A DNA stretch of 30,280 bases, from positions 1-30,280 of IMG/VR virus record IMGVR_UViG_3300009093_000101. The stretch is one strand, 5' to 3'. Position numbers and translations under genes: made by a program. Source of the stretch: a virus. This document shows, one piece after another, positions 1 to 5,877 of this stretch. A model generated the notes under the pieces. The model did no database searches and was not told the DNA's origin. It saw only the letters and a program-made list of their open reading frames with translations. How positions within the stretch are numbered: the stretch's first letter is position 1; the number at the start of each line of letters is the position of its first letter.

Positions 1-2
1 CG

Positions 3-644
3 TCACTGCGCAGCCGCCGATCCGGACGCGCGCTCAGTGGTCTCGGTACCGGCCTGCCGCTCCTGCAGCTCCACGCAGATGGGGCACGGGTTCTCGGAGC
101 AGGCGATGCCGGCGGCGTGGTCGGCCTGCTGCTCGACCGGCAGGATCGACCAGATCTCGATCTTGAAACCGTCGATCTCGCCGCTCGCCGTGACGTAGTC
201 GGAAGCGCCGTTCGACGGATCGAACGGCTCGCTGCCGAAGGTGAGGCCCAGGCGCTCACAGATGGTGCGGGTAGCAGTGCGGCTTCCGCCTTCCATCTTG
301 TGCAGCATGGCCCGGAGGTCGCCGCGGCTGCTGCTGCCGTCGATCTCCCAGTTGCTGAGTCGGAAATCAGACAGCTGACGCAGCAGCCGACCCATGACCG
401 CATGGGCACGAAGGTTGCGCTCGGTGCCCTCGATCGGCACGTAGTTGCCCTGGTCCGGCTCGGCGAGCGCGATCAGCCGCTTCAGGTCGCCGACGACGGC
501 GGCGTACCGGTCGGCGGTCTCGCCGTCGGTGGTGCCCGTCGCGAACTGCTCGGCGAGCGCCCATTGGGCGAGGGCCTGCTCGTGCTGGGCCATGACGCCG
601 TACAGGGCGCCGATCGTGGCCGGGTGGAACGCACTGCTGCTCAC
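3..644 (-). CDS. Hypothetical early phage protein, 213 aa
   Basis: I do not recognise this protein. The start is GTG, overlapping the stop of the preceding gene in a GTGA junction; an open frame continues upstream, but there it is only a shadow of the 641-919 gene. The protein is mostly soluble and charged, with no membrane segment. The N-terminal half (about residues 10-95) looks helical and Ala/Leu-rich. A short C-terminal segment, CSENPCPIC, places three cysteines close together and could bind a metal, although no second cysteine pair is present. It is the last complete gene of the five-gene minus-strand early operon headed by the Cro-like gene, so a role in early lytic growth is inferred from position only. 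The stop is 2 bases from the window edge. Confidence 0.6.
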   Translation of the reverse strand: MSSSAFHPATIGALYGVMAQHEQALAQWALAEQFATGTTDGETADRYAAVVGDLKRLIALAEPDQGNYVPIEGTERNLRAHAVMGRLLRQLSDFRLSNWEIDGSSSRGDLRAMLHKMEGGSRTATRTICERLGLTFGSEPFDPSNGASDYVTASGEIDGFKIEIWSILPVEQQADHAAGIACSENPCPICVELQERQAGTETTERASGSAAAQ

Positions 645-919
645 TGGAGACCGCCGATCCGGCGCACCTCTGAGGCGGCCAGGGTGTAGCCGGCCGCGAA
701 CGACCGGGAGAAGTCGATGTCGTACTCGGTGCTCCGGCGCACCTCGTTCAGCACGTAGGCGAACGCGGCCACGTCGGCGGGGGCGTGGTAGACGGCCAGG
801 CGCAGCGCGTGGTGCATGCCCGTGGCCAGGCCGCACACCGCCGAGGTCTCCCCCAAGAGCGGAACCTGGTCGGCGGACAGCGCGGCCAGGACGGGGCGCC
901 GGCCGGAGGACGCCATCAC
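641..919 (-). CDS. Hypothetical early phage protein, 92 aa
   Basis: A small protein of unknown function. The GTG start overlaps the upstream stop (GTGA), and the next codon is ATG, so the start could be either. Its own stop overlaps the GTG of the next gene, which argues for translational coupling of the three genes between 3 and 1347. The middle is rich in Ala, His and Tyr (GMHHALRLAVYHAPADVAAF) and the C-terminus is helical (FAAGYTLAASEVRRIGG). No signal peptide or catalytic motif is visible. Reality as a gene rests on the two tight overlaps and codon bias. Confidence 0.6.
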   Translation of the reverse strand: MMASSGRRPVLAALSADQVPLLGETSAVCGLATGMHHALRLAVYHAPADVAAFAYVLNEVRRSTEYDIDFSRSFAAGYTLAASEVRRIGGLQ

Positions 920-1347
920 GAGGTCACGGCCAGCTGCAGGGCCGCGCGGTCGACGACCACGGGCAGCGCGGCGTGCAGGACGTCCCGGACCGCGGCGGCG
1001 TCGACGTCGTCCGGGTGCAGGATCAGGAGGTTCTCGGCGACGGCCAGCTCGAAGGCGATCGCGTCCGCGGTGTCCGAGACGCGGCGCTGGTGCTCGTGCT
1101 CGAGGCGCGAGGTGCCGAGGATCAGGCAGGCCGGCCGCGGCCGCGGCGTGCCGTCGGCGTTCACCGGGTTCGGGTACGCCAGCAGCAGGTTCGGGTTCTC
1201 CGCCGGCAGGCGCAGCGGGACGTAGTCGGGGTGGCGCGCGTACGGGCCGTCGGGGCGGTACGGCGCCGGGCTGGCGCTCGGCGTGATGCCGTCAGCGGGT
1301 CGCCACCGACGGAAGAGGTCTGCGATACTTCTCATCGAACTGGTCAC
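916..1347 (-). CDS. Hypothetical early phage protein, 143 aa
   Basis: Unknown function. I chose the GTG start at 1347 because an AGGAAAG ribosome-binding sequence lies just upstream; an ATG four codons in is the alternative. The N-terminus (MRSIADLFRRWRPADG) is basic and may be amphipathic. The middle is proline-rich (YPNPVNADGTPRPRP), and the C-terminal half is an alpha/beta-looking Ala/Val/Asp-rich region, LLILHPDDVDAAAVRDVLHAAL. No enzyme motif was found. It follows the excisionase gene in the same direction and overlaps the next gene by the GTGA junction, so it probably belongs to the early lytic transcript. Confidence 0.6.
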   Translation of the reverse strand: MTSSMRSIADLFRRWRPADGITPSASPAPYRPDGPYARHPDYVPLRLPAENPNLLLAYPNPVNADGTPRPRPACLILGTSRLEHEHQRRVSDTADAIAFELAVAENLLILHPDDVDAAAVRDVLHAALPVVVDRAALQLAVTS

Positions 1348-1423
1348 CTTTCCTGTGCTTCAGGTGGATGGGGTGGTGATCGGTAGAGGTCGACTCGTTC
1401 GCGGCGGGTCGGCCTCTTGTCGT

Positions 1424-1693
1424 TCAGGAGCCGCGGCGGGGCGCGGGAACGTCGCGCGGGCAGCGTTTGCAGTACTCGGCGAGCGCCTCAATGTCGGCGT
1501 CGGTCCAGCGCCAGGAGCGTCCGACCTTGCGAGCGGTGATCTCCTCCTCGCGCGCCTTCTGCTCAAGCCAATAGGCGGACACGGCGTAGCCGGTCATCTC
1601 CGACACCTGCTCGGCGGTGTAGAAGACCGGCTTGATCGCAGACGCAGGGGCGTGGCTTTCGAGCGCGCCAGCAGAAACAGGGCCCTTACTCAT
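1424..1693 (-). CDS. Excisionase-like helix-turn-helix protein (Xis/MerR-type)
   Basis: An 89 aa protein with the layout of a short MerR-like (HTH_17) excisionase. Residues about 22-40 (KPVFYTAEQVSEMTGYAVS) form the first helix-turn-helix, followed by a wing-like segment about 53-65 (ITARKVGRSWRWTDADIEAL), which matches the family's '..RKVGRsWRwt..DI' pattern. These proteins bend attachment-site DNA and bias a tyrosine integrase towards excision. It lies in the early lytic direction just after the Cro-like gene, the right place for a recombination directionality factor acting with the integrase at 3332-4678. The basic tail (KRCPRDVPAPRRGS) may add DNA contacts. No strong ribosome-binding site precedes the ATG, so translation may be weak. 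A plain transcription regulator is the alternative. Confidence 0.8.
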   Translation of the reverse strand: MSKGPVSAGALESHAPASAIKPVFYTAEQVSEMTGYAVSAYWLEQKAREEEITARKVGRSWRWTDADIEALAEYCKRCPRDVPAPRRGS

Positions 1694-1772
1694 TGCCGAG
1701 GCCTGCGCGGGCGTGTAGCACTAATTGAGGGGGTCTCGCTCCGGTCTGCACGGTCGGCGCGAGCTGCCGTGG

Positions 1773-2006
1773 TCACCGCGGCTCCGGGTAGGTGATGACG
1801 TCGAACGGCGCGCCGATGGCCTCGGCGAGCTTCTCGAGCGTCTCCCGCTGGGCGCCGCGCTGGTTCCGTTCGAGCCGAGACAGAAACTGCCTGGTGACAC
1901 CGATATGGACTGCGACCTGTTCAAGCGAGAGTCCCGCGCGGATACGCAGCTCGCGGATCGCGGGCCCGTGTGCTTTGAGGTCGGGAGCGACCGTGGGCTG
2001 AAGCAT
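1773..2006 (-). CDS. Small XRE-family HTH regulator (Cro-like)
   Basis: About 77 aa, almost entirely one XRE/lambda-repressor-type helix-turn-helix domain: residues about 15-65 contain IRELRIRAGLSLEQVAVHIG, then VTRQFLSRLERNQRGA and ETLEKLAEAIG. It has no dimerisation or cleavage domain, as expected for a Cro-type protein. It is the first gene of the minus-strand operon that continues with the excisionase, and is divergent from the larger XRE gene at 2168. I placed the start at ATG 2006 because copies of the GGCACCA repeat lie immediately upstream (2008-2026). ATG at 2027 (residues MVPSVVP) is also in frame and neither has a ribosome-binding site, so leaderless translation is possible. The Cro role is inferred from size and position. 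Confidence 0.75.
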   Translation of the reverse strand: MLQPTVAPDLKAHGPAIRELRIRAGLSLEQVAVHIGVTRQFLSRLERNQRGAQRETLEKLAEAIGAPFDVITYPEPR

Positions 2007-2007
2007 G

Positions 2008-2175
2008 GGCACCACGCTAGGCACCATTTGAAGCTTGGTCAAGCATCAAGTGGTGCGCATGAGGCACCAAGTAAAGCGCCAGGGGTGCGCCACGGTTGTA
2101 CGCAGGCACCAATTGACCACTCGAACGAGAGCACACGATGAGGTCACAGGCATGGAGGCTGCCTAAAATGGTGCC
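2008..2175. promoter_or_regulatory. Divergent switch region with repeated GGCACCA / TGGTGCC operators
   Basis: The 7-base core occurs at 2008-2014, 2020-2026, 2063-2069 and 2105-2111 (as GGCACCA) and at 2169-2175 (as TGGTGCC); a one-base variant TGGTGCG is at 2051-2057. The copies at 2051 and 2063 face each other as an inverted repeat with a 7-base spacer, while those at 2008 and 2020 are direct repeats 12 bases apart. The sequence ATGGTGCC(C/T)AGCG is found at both edges, facing outwards, at the start region of each divergent gene. This is the expected layout of operators shared by a CI-like and a Cro-like regulator. Which protein binds which copy cannot be read from sequence. Confidence 0.65.
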
Positions 2176-2653
2176 CAGCGACGAGACAGGATGGGGCTCC
2201 GTGGGACACGATTTTGGGCGGCTTGCGGCGGCGATCGCGAAGGCGCGCCAGGCGAAAGGGTGGGGTCAGGACGACCTGATCCGGGAGAGCGGCTTGGGCC
2301 GGTCGACGATTCAGCGGCTCGAGAGCGGCCGCCAGCGAACAATGCCGAATAAGGCCACGATCCAAGCTCTTGAGCGTGCGCTCGGATGGCTGCCTGGTTC
2401 TATCGATGGCGTCCTGACGGGGGGAGTTCCTGCAAGCGCCACGTTTGATGGCCGCTTTCTGCGAGTTGACATCGATGATGCAAACGCGTTTATTCATGAC
2501 CTTGTTCGGAAGATCACAATCGAGATCGATCCTGATGCGGCGCAGTCGCGAGTGATCGCCGCCGAGGCCGTAGCAGAAGCGGCTCTTCGTGAGGCTCGAC
2601 TGCTACCCCCACTAGAGGGGAGCCAGGATGGCGACATTAGTTCGAATGAGTAA
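2168..2653 (+). CDS. XRE-family repressor (CI-like candidate), 161 aa
   Basis: Residues about 15-65 form an XRE helix-turn-helix (LAAAIAKARQAKGWGQDDLI, then ESGLGRSTIQRLESGRQRTM and ATIQALERALGW). The remaining roughly 95 residues are a charged, probably helical C-terminal part with no LexA-type Ser-Lys cleavage motif that I can see. I placed the start at ATG 2168 because GGAGG lies at 2154-2158, nine bases upstream; GTG 2201 is an alternative. It is divergent from the Cro-like gene over a repeat-filled operator region and reads towards the integrase, so it is the best candidate for the lysogeny repressor. Base composition is lower in GC at third positions than the late genes, which suggests a different origin for this module. 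Confidence 0.75.
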   Translation: MVPSDETGWGSVGHDFGRLAAAIAKARQAKGWGQDDLIRESGLGRSTIQRLESGRQRTMPNKATIQALERALGWLPGSIDGVLTGGVPASATFDGRFLRVDIDDANAFIHDLVRKITIEIDPDAAQSRVIAAEAVAEAALREARLLPPLEGSQDGDISSNE

Positions 2654-2750
2654 TTATCTGCGCTAAATACTGGCGCAACCTGGCGCCGGTGACTATTGTC
2701 AGAGCTCTCTCAGGAGGCGATCTCACTCGGGGACGACCTATGGGGGAGAA

Positions 2751-2954
2751 GTGCGTCATGGGCAGCAACATATTGGTTCGGCAACGGTTATCTTTGCCGA
2801 ACTTGGCCCGGGTATTCGTAGCCTCCGATACCCGCTGCCGGATGGAACGTGCGCCATCGTGTTGAACACGGATACGGTCCTGTCTTCGACCGATCTGCCG
2901 CGCCAGCGCGATACGTCAGGTATGAATCCTGACAAGAGGGCTTCGAAGCCCTGA
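2751..2954 (+). CDS. Possible small protein, 67 aa, unknown function
   Basis: The GTG start is preceded by a G-rich sequence (GGGGGAGAA) that could serve as a close-set ribosome-binding site. The protein has a beta-looking core (TVIFAELGPGIRSLRYPLPD, then GTCAIVLNTDTVLS). This faintly resembles the N-terminal part of ImmA/IrrE-type proteins that often follow phage repressors, but the HExxH metal site is absent, so that role cannot be supported. Third positions are moderately AT-rich, like the repressor upstream. A strong hairpin follows at 2965-2994. It may also be a non-coding gap. Confidence 0.4.
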   Translation: MRHGQQHIGSATVIFAELGPGIRSLRYPLPDGTCAIVLNTDTVLSSTDLPRQRDTSGMNPDKRASKP

Positions 2955-2964
2955 ATCCCTGCGC

Positions 2965-2994
2965 ATCGAGCCGCCACGCGGGCGGCGGCTCGAT
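2965..2994. terminator. Hairpin terminator between repressor region and integrase operon
   Basis: An 11-base perfect stem, ATCGAGCCGCC (2965-2975) with GGCGGCTCGAT (2984-2994), encloses an 8-base loop. No T-tract follows, which is usual in high-GC actinobacteria. It would separate the repressor transcript from the arm-protein and integrase genes starting at 3023. Confidence 0.6.
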
Positions 2995-3022
2995 CGCGCC
3001 CATCTCACATCAGGAGCGACTG

Positions 3023-3328
3023 ATGCATGCACAGAAACTACCCAACGGCCGCTGGGCCGCGCGGTACAAAACGCCAGACGGGCGCCACCATCGGACAGCG
3101 GGTCATCGCACGCGGGCCGAGGCTTTGGCGGCCGGGGCGGCCAAACAGGACCTGGACGCCTACGTCTTCCCCGAAGGCGAAGAAGGTGACGTCTACTACG
3201 TCGGCCGGTATTGGACCCCGGAGGGCTGGAAGGAGACCCCTGACGGCTTCGACACCGAGGAGGACGCCCTCGCCGAAGCCCAGGAACTCCAGCGGACAGC
3301 GCGCGCCGGCGCGCGGCCGGGCGTGTGA
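3023..3328 (+). CDS. Small protein with two integrase-arm-like DNA-binding units
   Basis: 101 aa; ATG with AGGAG at 3012-3016, six bases upstream. Residues about 8-43 (GRWAARYKTPDGRHHRTAGH, then a helix RAEALAAGAAKQDL) and about 56-91 (YYVGRYWTPEGWKETPDGFD, then EEDALAEAQELQ) look like two copies of one beta-beta-beta-helix unit. The same unit is seen a third time at residues 12-47 of the integrase three bases downstream. This is the AP2-like/arm-binding fold that tyrosine integrases use on arm-type sites. The protein has no catalytic domain, so I infer an accessory role: binding arm sites, helping the integrase or tuning direction. A decayed integrase N-terminus is the alternative, but the good ribosome-binding site and clean stop argue for a real gene. 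Confidence 0.7.
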   Translation: MHAQKLPNGRWAARYKTPDGRHHRTAGHRTRAEALAAGAAKQDLDAYVFPEGEEGDVYYVGRYWTPEGWKETPDGFDTEEDALAEAQELQRTARAGARPGV

Positions 3329-3331
3329 GGC

Positions 3332-4678
3332 GTGGCGTCGGCGGAGAAGCGCGGCAAGGGCAAGCGGCCGTGGCGGGCGCGCTACAAGAAACCGGACGGC
3401 ACCTGGGGTAGCGAGCCGGGCTTCGCGACGAAGGCTGCGGCGATCAAGTGGGGCAACGACCGCGAGGCGGATATCCGGGCGCGCCGCTATGTAGATCCGC
3501 GCAGCGGCACGATCACCCTGGACGACTGGTGGGACAAGTGGCTGCCGGTGCAGGACTACTCGCCGGATTCGCTCGCGAGTACCAAGAGCGTCTACAAGTG
3601 CCACCTGCAGCCTTGGCGTGGCGACCGGCCGATCGCTGAGATCAGCCTCATCGATGTGCAGGGCCTGAAGAAGGAGAAGGCCGCGGCCTACTCGGAGTCT
3701 CTCGTCGGGCACATCATGAGCGTGCTCCGGATGCTCATGGAAGACGCGGTCGCGGACCAGCGTCTGCAGTTTTCGCCGATGCCGCCCGCGCGCCGGCGGC
3801 GCGGCTCGAAGCGTCAGGAGGTGAAGGGCCGCGTGCGGCGCGCTGGTGTGGCGCTGGAGTTCAAGACGGTTCTCGCGCTGGCGGCCCGGCTGCCGTCGGC
3901 CGGCGTCCTCGGACCGATGATGGCGATCGCGCTGATTGTGTCGGTGTTCACGGGGATGCGGTGGGGCGAGTGCTTCGGAATGCAGCGCAAGTACCTGATG
4001 CTGATGCCGGCCGTAGACGACCAGCCGGCGTCCGGGTGGTACATCATCGACGACGATGAGGGCTCCCTGCACTGTCCCACGGGCGGCAAGCCGTACCTCG
4101 GGCCGCCGAAGGAGTATCGGGGCCGCACGGTTGAGCTACCTGCGTTTCTGGTCGAGATCCTGCTGATCTACATGGCGTCGCTGCCGCCGGATCAGGAGCT
4201 GCTGTTCACGACCAGAAAGGGCGAAATGCTCTATCGGCGTGGCAGCCACTACGACGCGTGGCGGCGGGCCCGTGACGGCTGGCCAGGCGCCAGCAAGGCG
4301 AATCAGCCGGAGCTGAAGGTCGCCGCCGCGCCGATCTGCCCCGGGGTTCACTGGCACGATCTGCGTCACACGGCGAAGACGTGGACCGCTGAGGACGGTG
4401 TTCCGGCGCCGGCGCGTGATGAGCGGTTCGGCCATCAGGCGAAGGGCGACGTCGTTCGCGGCGATCGCGGAGGCATGGACAACGTGTATGTGCACCCGAC
4501 GCCCCTGATGCGGGCCCAGCTGCTGAAGGGGCTGGAGCGCCGGTGGGAGTCCGAGCCTGTAGCCACAGCAGCTCTCATGGAGTCGATCTCCCGTTTCTTC
4601 CCCAGTCGATCTCCACGACCGCATGTGGGGAGCGGCAGGGAAGCGGCAGGCTACGAGCGGAGGGCAGGAGACCAGTGA
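3332..4678 (+). CDS. int: Tyrosine-family site-specific integrase
   Basis: 448 aa phage integrase that joins attP to the host attB and, with an excisionase, reverses this. It has three parts: an arm-binding N-terminus (residues about 12-47, RPWRARYKKPDGTW and ATKAAAIKWGNDREA), a core-binding SAM-like domain (about 62-140, with TLDDWWDKWLP), and the catalytic domain (about 175-400). The catalytic residues are R210 (TGMRWGE), H342 and R345 (HDLRHT), H368 (RFGHQ) and Y386 (DNVYVHP). The GTG start lies 3 bases after the stop of the two-unit arm protein, so the two are co-transcribed. The last 40 residues after the tyrosine domain (SRFFPSRSPRPHVGS onwards) are not typical of the fold and may be sequence acquired at the attachment region. 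The gene is intact. Confidence 0.95.
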   Translation: MASAEKRGKGKRPWRARYKKPDGTWGSEPGFATKAAAIKWGNDREADIRARRYVDPRSGTITLDDWWDKWLPVQDYSPDSLASTKSVYKCHLQPWRGDRPIAEISLIDVQGLKKEKAAAYSESLVGHIMSVLRMLMEDAVADQRLQFSPMPPARRRRGSKRQEVKGRVRRAGVALEFKTVLALAARLPSAGVLGPMMAIALIVSVFTGMRWGECFGMQRKYLMLMPAVDDQPASGWYIIDDDEGSLHCPTGGKPYLGPPKEYRGRTVELPAFLVEILLIYMASLPPDQELLFTTRKGEMLYRRGSHYDAWRRARDGWPGASKANQPELKVAAAPICPGVHWHDLRHTAKTWTAEDGVPAPARDERFGHQAKGDVVRGDRGGMDNVYVHPTPLMRAQLLKGLERRWESEPVATAALMESISRFFPSRSPRPHVGSGREAAGYERRAGDQ

Positions 4679-4740
4679 GCCGCGAGAGACCCGGATCTAC
4701 CGGACGCCCCAGGTCACGGGCGCCTGTGCTGCAAGACGTG

Positions 4741-4872
4741 ACGGAGAACTACTCCCCGGCTCAGGCGGTCGAGCTGTCCGGCTTCTCGCCCAACGCACAC
4801 CGGTTCTACGAGCGGCTCGGCTTCGTAGGAGCGGTGACCCGGCCAGGAACGATCTTCAATCACTCTCTGTGA
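4741..4872 (+). pseudogene. 3' end of a GNAT acetyltransferase-like gene (fragment)
   Basis: The frame closing at 4872 reads AVELSGFSPNAHRFYERLGF followed by VGAVTRPGTIF. This is the typical C-terminal motif of GNAT N-acetyltransferases (N-A-x-R-F-Y-E-R-L-G-F, the last acetyl-CoA-binding helix and strand). Third positions are strongly G/C, as in real coding sequence. Upstream the frame is not GNAT-like and overlaps the integrase end, and there is no start with a ribosome-binding site, so only the 3' end of the gene is present. It lies immediately after the integrase, where an attachment site is expected, so it may be the piece of target gene carried by attP or left at a prophage junction. Confidence 0.5.
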
Positions 4873-4879
4873 CCTTGGG

Positions 4880-4920
4880 GTTCGGTGGCTCTCGATGGCG
4901 TTCGTTCGCGTTCGCTGGCT
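4880..4920. repeat. GTTCG direct repeats, candidate integrase arm sites
   Basis: GTTCGGTGGCT (4880-4890) and GTTCGCTGGCT (4910-4920) are near-identical 11-mers 30 bases apart, with two more GTTCG units at 4900-4904 and 4904-4908 between them. Direct repeats of about this size beside the integrase gene are what arm-type binding sites look like, but no function can be read directly. Confidence 0.4.
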
Positions 4921-4940
4921 ACCGGGCCACAAGATCGTTT

Positions 4941-4972
4941 CCCATATTCTCCCCACAACGTCTTGATATGGG
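4941..4972. repeat. Inverted repeat CCCATAT...ATATGGG
   Basis: CCCATAT (4941-4947) and ATATGGG (4966-4972) flank an 18-base interval in a locally AT-richer patch of an otherwise GC-rich region. It could be a core or accessory recombination site, or a regulator site. The stretch 4873-5124 contains no convincing gene; besides this repeat it holds the GTTCG repeats and the hairpin at 4975-5003. Confidence 0.35.
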
Positions 4973-4974
4973 AG

Positions 4975-5003
4975 GAGCCCCTGTCCTTGCCAGACAGGGG
5001 CTC
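4975..5003. terminator. Hairpin terminator downstream of the integrase
   Basis: A perfect 11-base stem (GAGCCCCTGTC at 4975-4985 with GACAGGGGCTC at 4993-5003) and a 7-base loop. It is placed to stop transcription coming from the integrase and, from the other side, from the three small genes at 5125-5764. Confidence 0.65.
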
Positions 5004-5124
5004 GCTCTCGCCGGGGCTCTCTCAGGAAGCGGTTCCTACCCCGGCGACCGTGGGGTGAGAAGTGGTGGCATCAATACGTACCCGCACGGAAGTTCATGTA
5101 TTCAGTTGCAGCCTCGGCGGATCG

Positions 5125-5400
5125 TCACAGCGTTGCCGGCGCTCGGTGCTGACCGGTCTGCAGAGGCGTGTACGTGTACGTGCGCCAGTGGGCACCCCAG
5201 CGCTCGGACCCCCAGGACCGCTCGGGTGGCAGGCGCACGCTCAGGCCGGTCTCGAGGTCGCCGCGGATATCGACGTCGGCGTAGTGCTGGGCCGATCGTG
5301 CGAGCGCGAGCACGATCTCGACCGTGTCCCTGTTGACCTTGATGCCCTCTGGCGGCTGGTTGTTGCAGCGGCGCAGGTAAACCTGGAAACTCTCGCTCAT
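5125..5400 (-). CDS. Small hypothetical protein, 91 aa
   Basis: Unknown function. The ATG at 5400 overlaps the stop of the gene before it (ATGA), marking it as the last of a three-gene coupled set. The N-terminus SESFQVYLRRCNNQPPEGIK and the helix NRDTVEIVLALARSAQHYAD are followed by a stretch rich in Trp and Arg (SWGSERWGAHWRTYTYTPLQ). No membrane segment, signal peptide or catalytic motif is seen. The set is read away from the XRE-TPR gene across one shared promoter region, so it may be under that regulator's control. Confidence 0.6.
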   Translation of the reverse strand: MSESFQVYLRRCNNQPPEGIKVNRDTVEIVLALARSAQHYADVDIRGDLETGLSVRLPPERSWGSERWGAHWRTYTYTPLQTGQHRAPATL

Positions 5401-5597
5401 GACGGCTCCGCGGATCCGTCGAGCGGGACCAGGTGCTCCCGGTCCACGTCCCACTCGATACCGCCGTTGGGCGGCCGCAGCCACCATTTCCCCTTCGAGC
5501 CCGGGGTGCTGCCGGTGGCCATGACGCGGCCGATTCGCTTGTTCAGCGTGTCGGTGGCCAGGTCGCCGACCGACAGCACTTCGATCTCGCCCGTCAT
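5397..5597 (-). CDS. Small beta-rich hypothetical protein, 66 aa
   Basis: Residues 1-55 look like a small beta-barrel: IEVLSVGDLATDT, GRVMATG, KWWLRPPNGGIEWDVDREHL. Proteins of this pattern (VGDLxxDxxxxRVGxVM ... LRPxxGGxEWD) are, to my knowledge, widespread in Streptomyces beside XRE-type regulators, without an assigned role. Both ends overlap neighbours by ATGA junctions, so the three genes are translated as a unit. Confidence 0.65.
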   Translation of the reverse strand: MTGEIEVLSVGDLATDTLNKRIGRVMATGSTPGSKGKWWLRPPNGGIEWDVDREHLVPLDGSAEPS

Positions 5598-5764
5598 TGG
5601 ACGGTCCCGGCGGCGAGCGGCACCTCAAGGCCGAGGCTCTCGGCTTCGGCCATGGCGTCGGTGAGTTCCTGGCTGTCGTTCGCCAAGCGGCTTAAGGCCT
5701 CTCGTACGTTCTTCATCGCGATGGCGATGCGTCCGCGCACTCGCCACTCGTCGAGCTGGTCCAT
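5594..5764 (-). CDS. Small helical hypothetical protein, 56 aa
   Basis: First gene of the three-gene set. ATG at 5764 (or the adjoining GTG at 5767) is preceded by GAAGGGG at suitable distance, which decides against the longer frame starting at 5818. The protein is one or two amphipathic helices (EWRVRGRIAIAMKNVREALS, LANDSQELTDAMAEAESLG), suggesting a coiled coil or dimer. Function unknown. Its promoter must lie in the roughly 110 bases shared with the divergent XRE-TPR gene. Confidence 0.55.
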   Translation of the reverse strand: MDQLDEWRVRGRIAIAMKNVREALSRLANDSQELTDAMAEAESLGLEVPLAAGTVQ

Positions 5765-5826
5765 CACTGCCCCTTCAGGTCTCTGATCTGGCAGTTTGGA
5801 ACATAGCTCCGCGATCACTCTCCGTA

Positions 5827-5845
5827 GGTCTACAGTTTGTAGACC
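5827..5845. promoter_or_regulatory. Palindromic operator in the divergent promoter region
   Basis: GGTCTACA (5827-5834), a 3-base spacer GTT, then TGTAGACC (5838-5845): a perfect 8-base dyad centred 42 bases before the ATG of the XRE-TPR regulator and about 70 bases before the divergent small-gene start. Position and symmetry fit autoregulation by the XRE protein, perhaps controlling both directions. Confidence 0.6.
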
Positions 5846-5877
5846 GTCACCATCGGGTGCTGACAGCAGGAGTAAGG

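Noticed and set aside
2751-2954. ImmA/IrrE-type metallopeptidase
   Set aside because: The position is suggestive but the frame ends before any HExxH motif, so the call was reduced to an unknown small protein.
4870-5124. tRNA 3' end as attachment site
   Set aside because: I looked for a T-arm GGTTCRA motif and paired acceptor stem on both strands and found none; the nearest match, GGTTCCTACCCC, lacks a complementary arm.
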